Part shown: piece by piece, positions 57,101 to 64,000 of the stretch
How positions within the stretch are numbered: the first letter of the stretch is position 1
How the letters are laid out: each line of letters starts with the position of its first letter
Source: Sisyra terminalis
Lineage: Eukaryota > Arthropoda > Insecta > Neuroptera > Sisyridae
Length of the DNA: 64,000 nucleotides
Assembly (NCBI GenBank): GCA_958496175.1
Contig: OY292275.1
Coordinates: forward strand, 16,244,001-16,308,000
Reading direction: 5' to 3'
The notes under the pieces: model-generated
Told to the model about the DNA's origin: nothing
Seen by the model: the letters and a program-made list of their open reading frames with translations, nothing else
The model's database searches: none
Position numbers and translations under genes: made by a program

Positions 57101-60100
57101 AAGATTATAATTTTAATCGATCATAAAAGTACCTATAGTAATTTTTTTTCATATTTTTCTAGGCTAAAAGCTAACTGAAAATAAATGGTTTCCAGTTTTA
57201 AAATTGTCCAAAGTGATTAGCCTATTTAAACCATTGGTATTTGTAAATTACAGGATATGGTATAATGAGCTTATATCAAGAAAATCTCATATACATATTA
57301 TGAATTACTATAAACCACCTTACTAAATGTGTATTTTAAGGAACCTCAGTTTTTGCATGTGTTACGTTTAAAGTTTACATTAATTTACATTGTACAATTT
57401 CATAATTCAGTGTTCGTTAAAATACTCATTATTACAAGTGTTATAACGTAATATATGTTGTTTTAGATTGTTTGAGAAATGATATAATTTTGAACAATGA
57501 ATATTTTGTATCAATAATGCCGTATTGAATAGTTTAGCGATTGTTTTGAATGATTCTCTTCTACATACAAATTTTATATGAATTCACGACTTAAAACCCA
57601 TAAAGAACAGTTTTTATCAAAAAATCAAAACACATGCAAATTAAAAAGATTAAAAAGATTAAATAAATTTCTATTTTCTGAGATTAAAAATAATCAATAA
57701 TTAGTGAAGTGAATGGAAAAAATAGGTGCAAAAAAGTTAAGATATATTATACATTAGTGATTAGTGCATACATTAACGTGAATTCATACTTCTTTGTAAC
57801 TAATAAAGTATCCAAGGGCGGATTTAGGGGGGCACGTGCCCCCCCCCAAAGAATATTTTTGTGTACTGTGGAGATTCCATAACAGTAGGTACATACTTAG
57901 AAGCAAATCAAATTATAAAAATTGTGAAAATATATGAATAAAATAACAGAAAGAACATTAGTAAAACTCTAGTGACTCTAGTCTATTTCTGGCTGGAATT
58001 GCGAATTTTTTTCGTGATCCCTTTCACGCATTTGCAAATGAAAGATGATATTGTGCCCCTCCCAGAAAAAAATCCTGAATCCGCCCTTGAAAGTATCTGA
58101 ACAATTAATATAAGTAAACAGGACATAAGATATGTTTTGTTAAATTTTATTAAAACATAGGTATGAAATTAGAAAAAAATCTAATTTAACATTATATGGT
58201 TTAATACTGATTTAGATTCGTTAATTTCAATGGTGAGCTCAAAAGTTCTAAAAAAATATATTTAATAATTTTTTTTTAATATTTAAAAGTTTGTTTTAAG
58301 TTCATTGCATTAGATAACTTTTAGTGATTATTGATAAAAATTTAACGGAAACTGACATCCTCTGCTCTTTTATGAGAAATTCATATCAAAATTATACAGA
58401 AATTATAAAAATATATCTAATATTTCAAATTGTTTTCATAAGTTTTTGTAAAACAATCTACTTCAACACTATTACATTCGGTTGAAAATGTGTTCGCCAG
58501 ATGAGGGAGAGTTGAGTCCAACCATAAGATTTTAATGCACCAAGTGCGACACAAGACGTTACTTTTAAGAGGAATCTTTATGGGATCTAAAATAGGATTG
58601 AACATTTTTTAATAGGGAAAAGCATTAGATGTCTTTTAATAGATTTCTTTCTTTCCTGCTTCAAACAATCGACAAGAATTAAGTAACGAAGACTGATATT
58701 TATAAACAATTTTTCTTAATAGGAATTCCACGTGGCTTATGTTTATATAAAAATGGGAAATTCGCCACGACCGGGCTTATGGATTTTGGAGAAATCAACG
58801 GATTATGGAAAAACGTTCACACCATGGCAATACTTTTCAGACTCGGCTGCCGATTGTGAAAAATATTTCGGCAAGGAAAGCTTACAGAAAATAACTCGAG
58901 ATGATTCGGTCATTTGTAGTACAGAATTTTCCAAAATTGTACCGCTGGAAAGTGGTGAAATTCCAATTTCTCTTTTGAATAACCGTCCCTCGGCTAATAT
59001 GTATTTCAATTCCACTGTCTTACAAGAATGGACACGAGCAACAAACGTCCGCTTACATTTCTTAAGAACGAAAAATCTTTTAGGTCACTTGATGTCGGTG
59101 TCTAGACAAGATCCAACTGTTACAAGACGAGTAAGTTTACAGGGTTGAAACATTCTTTTTTGGTATCTAAATAAAATGTTTTTAGTACTTTTATTCGATC
59201 AAAGATATAAGTATTGGAGGACGTTGTATGTGTAACGGTCACGCAGACACATGTGATCCTGATCCCAAGGGAACCAATGAATTAATCTGTAATTGTAGAC
59301 ATCACACATGTGGATCCCAATGCGCTGAATGTTGTCCAGGATATGAACAAAAGGCCTGGCGACAATCAACAGGAATTCAAAAGTTTGAATGCGAAAGTAA
59401 TTAATTATTTACTACTTAAAATATTTAAACTATTTTTACTCTTATCTCTAAATTGTTTAATTACTAAAACTTTCAAATATATTCAAAATATTTGCTTTCA
59501 GGATGTAATTGTTTCAACCACGCTACAAGTTGTATTTACGACCCTGAAATAGATCGTAAAGGTTTATCACTTGATATTCACGGCCGTTTTGAAGGCGGAG
59601 GTGTTTGTCAGGATTGTCGTGATAACACTGAAGGAATAAATTGCAATCGATGTAAACCCCGATTTTTCCGTCCCAACAATAAACACTGGAACGAAACCGA
59701 TGTTTGTCAACGTAATTACAACGGAAATTTGCCATGAAAACCGAAGTTCACGTTTTTTTTATTGGTTTTTAGCTTGTGAATGTGATAACTTTTTCTCAAC
59801 TGGAAATTGCGCTGAAGGAACTGGACAATGTGAATGCAAGCCAGAATTTACTTCACCAAACTGTGATAGTTGTAGCTATGGATATTTTGGATATCCAAAC
59901 TGTAGACCTTGTGAGTGTCACCTAAAGGGAACCCGAGGTGACCATTGCGAAGCCGATGGAGGACAATGTCCTTGTAAAAATAACTACAGCGGAACGTTCT
60001 GTAACAGTTGTGCGGAAGAATTTTATGATTTTCCAGAATGTTTACGTAAGTTTTCAAACTATTTCATCAAGATCTAGCAAATAATATACTTTTTTATGTA

Positions 60101-63100
60101 TTCAGCTTGCGAATGTAACACTATTGGATCTTTATCAAATAGTTGCAACCAAGAAACAGGCAACTGTAGCTGTCGTAGCAATTTTGGTGGACGAACATGT
60201 GATCAATGTGAACACGGATATTATAACTACCCTTCTTGCACCTGTGCGTAAAAATTAATTCATCTCCAATAAATCTAAATAATTTTCATTTTTACTTCAA
60301 TTTGTAGTTTGTAATTGCGAGTTTAGTGGTACCGAAGCAGGAATTTGTGATAAAGAAACAGGACAATGTTTATGCAAAAAGGGTTACGGAGGTGACCGAT
60401 GTGATCAATGTCTTCCTGGATATTTTGGATATCCCGATTGTAAACCTTGCAACTGTAGCAAAGAGGGATCAGCATCTTCCGTTTGCGATACTACTGGAAA
60501 ATGTCCTTGTCTTATTAATTTCGCTAGCCAAACTTGCGAGCAGTGTAGTCCTGGCTATTATAAATATCCTGAATGCCTTCGTAAGAATTAGTTATAATAT
60601 TTATGTGCAAAATATGCTAACTGTTTGATTTCTAGCTTGTAATTGCGATAGTCATGGTGCTGATGGAGTATCTTGTGACAATGAAGGACGTTGTCTTTGC
60701 CATAATAATTTCGAGGGAAATCACTGTGATCAATGTAAAGAAGGATTTTACAATTTCCCGATTTGTGAAGGTACAGTTTCAAATTGGAGCACGTTGAAAA
60801 GTTAAATTCATTTTTTATGTTTTTTTTTATTTATAAGAATGTAATTGCCATCCTGCTGGAGTGGTCCAAACTTTTGCTGGATGTGGGTCAGTACCTGCTG
60901 GAGAGCTTTGTCAATGTAAAGAGCGTGTACAGGGTCGTATTTGTAATGAATGTCGACCGTTGTACTGGAATTTAAGTCCTAGTAATCAAGAAGGATGTGA
61001 AGACTGTGATTGTCATATTCCTGGAACAATGGGAGCAATTGGAGTTTGTGAACGGGAAACAGGGCAATGTATCTGCAAGCCTTCGGTTACATCACGAACT
61101 TGTGCTGAGTGTATTGATGGAACGTATAAATTAGAATCGGAAAACTTATTTGGATGTACTGGTAAGATATTTTTGTCTAGCAGCATATTCAATCTGCATT
61201 TTTAACATTTTTTTATTTTTTTTTACAGATTGTGGATGTGATATTGGAGGATCGGTACATGGAGTTTGTAATAAAGAAACAGGTCAATGTACATGCCATC
61301 CTCGTATCAATGGATCAACTTGTAATCAACCCATTCAAACCCATTACTTCCCAACATTATATCAATTTCAATATGAAGTTGAAGACGGATACACCGTTGA
61401 ATACACCCCTGTTCGATATGCCTACGATGAAGACATTTTCCCTGGATATTCTTGGAAAGGCTATGCCATTTTTTCTAGTCTTCAAGTAAAACATACTGAT
61501 AGTCCTTTCATTCATTCTCTAAGTTTTATTTTTCCATCTAGAACCAAGTAATCCAAGATGTAATAATTCAAAAACCGACCCTATATCGAATGATTTTACG
61601 TTACGTTAATCGAAAATCAGATCCAATAATTGGAACAATTGTGATTACACCAGATAACCCCAGTGATGTGGAACAAAAGTTTGAAGTTTTATTCAAACCA
61701 ACCACAGTTCCTTCGTTTGTTACCGTTTCTGGACCCCAAGGAGCTGCTCCTTCAGCTTTAGTTATGAATCCTGGCCGATGGTCTGTGAGCATAATAAGCA
61801 AACAGAGCATCTTTATTGTAAGAAAAATTGCAAAAAAACTTATAAGAAAAATACTGATTAAGTGATTTTTAGGATTATTTCGTTCTTCTTCCATCGGCTT
61901 ATTATGAAGCCACAATTTTAACCGAGAAAGTTGAGGCTCCATGTACAATTGGAAACCGTGGTTTATGTCGACATTACAACTATCCAAATATTTCTGGTTT
62001 TGCGGTTGTTCACGGAGAAGGTGGATTTATTTCGGAAGATGATGCACGAATTACAATCAGAGAATACTTAGAAAATCCAAAAGTAATAAACTTTTTTTTG
62101 AAATATTAATGTGTAATAATGTACAACTTTAATTTTAGCAACTAAATGAATTAAAAGAAAACCAAATTCCGTTGATCAATCAACATCAGCCTGAAATCCA
62201 TTTGGATTTAACAGTATCTAAACCAGGAAATTACATTTTAATCGTTGTTTATGCGACTCCAGATGATGATAGACGTACTCATCCTTTAACCATTGAATCT
62301 AGCAATCAAAACAATAGGGAGTCAGGAAGAATTGTCTTGTACTCTTGTCCCTATACAACTCTTTGTCGACAAGTTGTTACCGATTTCAATCACCGTGTTG
62401 CCGTTTTTAAATATGATTCCAATTTTGTTAGTTTGATATTAAAAGGAGATGATACCACCAATATTGGAATTAAATCGGTTGTCGCTATTCCATACGATGA
62501 GTGGTCTCTGGATTATATTCAGCCAAAATCAGTTTGTGTACGTAAAGATCGGCAATGTGTTGAAGCCACTTATCCAATTGCGCCTGATGCGAAAAAAGTT
62601 CAATTCGAATTTGGAAATGAAGAAGATATTGCCAAAATTCGTCCCCCTAATATTTACGATAACAGTAGCGAATTAATATACTTAAATCGAGAAACAGCGA
62701 TGATTGATGTAGAAGGAAAAGTTCCTCAAGCCGGCTATTATGTTTTCGTCGTTCATTTTTACCAACCTGATCATCCAGGTAAGAATTTCAAGTTTATTTT
62801 AATATCTATTAAAAGCAAATTCTTCTTAATTTTTTTATGTATATAGCTTTTGATATCGATGTAATTGTTCAAAACGGACAGTTTTATGAAGCCAAATTAC
62901 CAATTCCTCACTGTCCTTCGAACTTAGGATGTCGATCTGTTGTAAAACAAGCTGACGGAAACAATGTTTTCCAACTTACTGAAAACTTTGTTTTTACAAT
63001 AAAGGTAGTTTAAAAAAATTATCTTTTTATACAGTTTTATTATTTTTTTTCTTTTATCTTTAGGGTCACGATAATAAGGGGGTATGGTTTGATTATTTAT

Positions 63101-63966
63101 TGGTTCAACCCGCCGACTTGTATTCAGAAAAGATTCTTCACGAGGAAAAGTTTGATCAAACTCGTGAATTTATTAGTAAATGCGGCGGAGAACACTATTT
63201 CATAAATACGACCGATGAAGGATTTTGTAGAGATTCGGTGTTTTCTTTGACAACAGGATACAACAATGGAGCGCTTTATTGTAATTGTGATTATGATGGA
63301 TCATTGAGTTTTGAATGTGAGCAATTCGGAGGTCAATGTCAGTGTAAACCGAATATAATAGGACGCAAATGTGAAGCTTGCAAAAATGGATTTTTCGGAT
63401 TTCCAAACTGTAAGCCATGCAATTGTCCTAAGACAGCTTTTTGTGAGCCTGAAACTGGAAAGTGTGTCTGTCCTCGTCGAGTGATTGGACCTAATTGTGA
63501 CCAATGTAAGGAATTCACCTATGGATATGATCCATTGGGTGGATGTGAAGAGTGCAAATGTAATCCTTTGGGTGTTATCAACAATGATTTACAATGTGAT
63601 CTATTGAATGGAAGCTGTCCGTAAGTAGTACAACAATGAGGTCTAATAATTTTATCTTCAATAATTATTAAAAATTTTAGATGCAAACCAAATATAATTG
63701 GTCGCACTTGTGATCGATGTTCTGCCGGATATTTCTCTTTCCCATATTGTGAAGAATGTGAATGCGATTTGCGTGGAACAACTGACGAAATTTGCGATGT
63801 TCAAAGTGCAGAATGTTTCTGCAAAGAAAACGTATACGGTCCAGCTTGTGATATCTGTAACGATGGAGCTTTTAACTTAGATGAATCAAATCCTGAAGGA
63901 TGTTCGAAATGTTTCTGTTTTGGAAAAACAACTCGTTGCAGTACATCTGATTATTATCGAAGCGAA
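54132..63966 (+). CDS. LanA: Laminin subunit alpha (LanA, alpha-3/5 type), N-terminal part
   Basis: Exons: 54,132-54,410; 54,692-54,838; 58,723-59,130; 59,186-59,396; 59,502-59,711; 59,773-60,045; 60,106-60,243; 60,308-60,580; 60,636-60,770; 60,838-61,161; 61,229-61,485; 61,542-61,817; 61,873-62,082; 62,139-62,778; 62,847-63,004; 63,064-63,620; 63,681-63,966. This gives 1,594 codons, continuing past the window. The basement-membrane heterotrimer subunit polymerises through its LN domain and signals to cells through C-terminal LG domains not present here. Seen: signal peptide within residues 1-41 ([14 protein letters not shown]), LN domain from [10 protein letters not shown] to [20 protein letters not shown], then cysteine-rich laminin EGF-like repeats (CxCNxH..., GYFGYPNC..). 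A non-EGF globular domain IV runs from about 61,330 to 63,230, then EGF-like repeats resume. The order and sequence match Drosophila LanA as recalled. The exon 2 donor (CAG/GTCTGA) is weak. The start is the first ATG, followed by a good signal sequence. Confidence 0.96.
56420..56494 (-). mobile_element. tRNA-derived SINE, copy D (3' part only)
   Basis: The stretch TTGTTATTTATCGTT, TTTATAACTACTAAGGTCTT, and GGATTAATAAAAATC (plus-strand text) matches the tails of copies A-C, but the tRNA-like head is missing. 5' truncation is the usual state of old SINEs. Confidence 0.5.
57813..58089. mobile_element. hAT-type MITE in LanA intron 2
   Basis: Terminal inverted repeats CAAGGGCGGATTTAGG (57,813-57,828) and, reversed from the other end, CAAGGGCGGATTCAGG (15 of 16 identical). 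Exact 8-bp target duplications AAAGTATC lie at 57,805-57,812 and 58,090-58,097. It is 277 bp and noncoding. A run of nine cytosines follows the left end. Low divergence of the ends suggests a relatively recent insertion. Confidence 0.88.
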
Positions 63967-64000
63967 GTATGTTAAAAATATTTTTTGTGAATAAAATATT

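Larger units (their letters stand above)
54839..58722 (+). other. LanA: LanA intron 2
   Basis: This 3.9 kb AT-rich intron has a weak donor GTCTGA and a good acceptor TTCTTAATAG. It contains the truncated SINE copy D and the hAT MITE listed separately; nothing else was recognised. Confidence 0.8.

Noticed and set aside
1..64000. CRISPR array, rRNA, bacterial operon or integrated virus
   Set aside because: No regularly spaced direct repeats, no rRNA-like segments, no Shine-Dalgarno-led gene clusters and no recognisable viral polymerase or capsid frames.

Overview
The window reads as the nuclear genome of an insect. Three protein families have clear arthropod orthology, introns have GT/AG borders and are often only 50-65 nt, and the non-coding DNA is strongly AT-rich and crowded with decayed transposons. 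I cannot fix the order from sequence alone; the transposon mix and the gene neighbourhood do not look like Drosophila.

Layout. (1) 1-26,321, plus strand: expanded (ex), the FERM-domain scaffold of the Hippo growth-control pathway. A likely promoter and noncoding first exon end at 927. A 19.5 kb intron follows, then coding exons from 20,594 to 26,321 (1,236 aa). (2) 26,645-38,979, minus strand: a complete 15-exon aldehyde oxidase (AOX copy A, 1,289 aa), convergent with ex and only 323 bp from it. (3) 42,652-50,399, minus strand: a second complete 15-exon aldehyde oxidase (AOX copy B, 1,306 aa). It is a tandem duplicate with every one of the 14 intron positions and phases conserved; only the first coding exon is unrelated. 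(4) 54,132-63,966 and beyond, plus strand: the first 17 exons (1,594 codons) of a laminin alpha chain of the LanA (alpha-3/5) type, with signal peptide, LN domain, laminin EGF-like repeats, an internal globular domain and further EGF-like repeats. The gene runs off the right edge.

All gene models were assembled by hand from translated segments and splice signals. The reading phase was checked exon by exon, and every junction listed closes in frame.

The space between exons holds a small zoo of mostly non-autonomous elements. There are three hAT-type elements with exact 8-bp target duplications, a further long-inverted-repeat element whose flanks also match over 8 bp, and a pair of related long-inverted-repeat MITEs. 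There are also pogo/Tigger-like elements flanked by TA, a foldback element, a non-LTR retrotransposon tail, and four copies of what looks like one tRNA-derived SINE family, all in the same orientation.

The genes do not form one functional pathway: ex is a cortical growth regulator, the AOX pair are molybdo-flavoenzymes for aldehydes and N-heterocycles, and LanA is basement membrane. I see no bacterial-type system, CRISPR array, rRNA or functional tRNA. The most testable new points are a predicted N-myristoylation signal on AOX copy A but not copy B, the clustered Scalloped/TEAD-type motifs at the ex 5' end, the SINE family, and an in-frame stopless 60-nt intron in AOX copy B.
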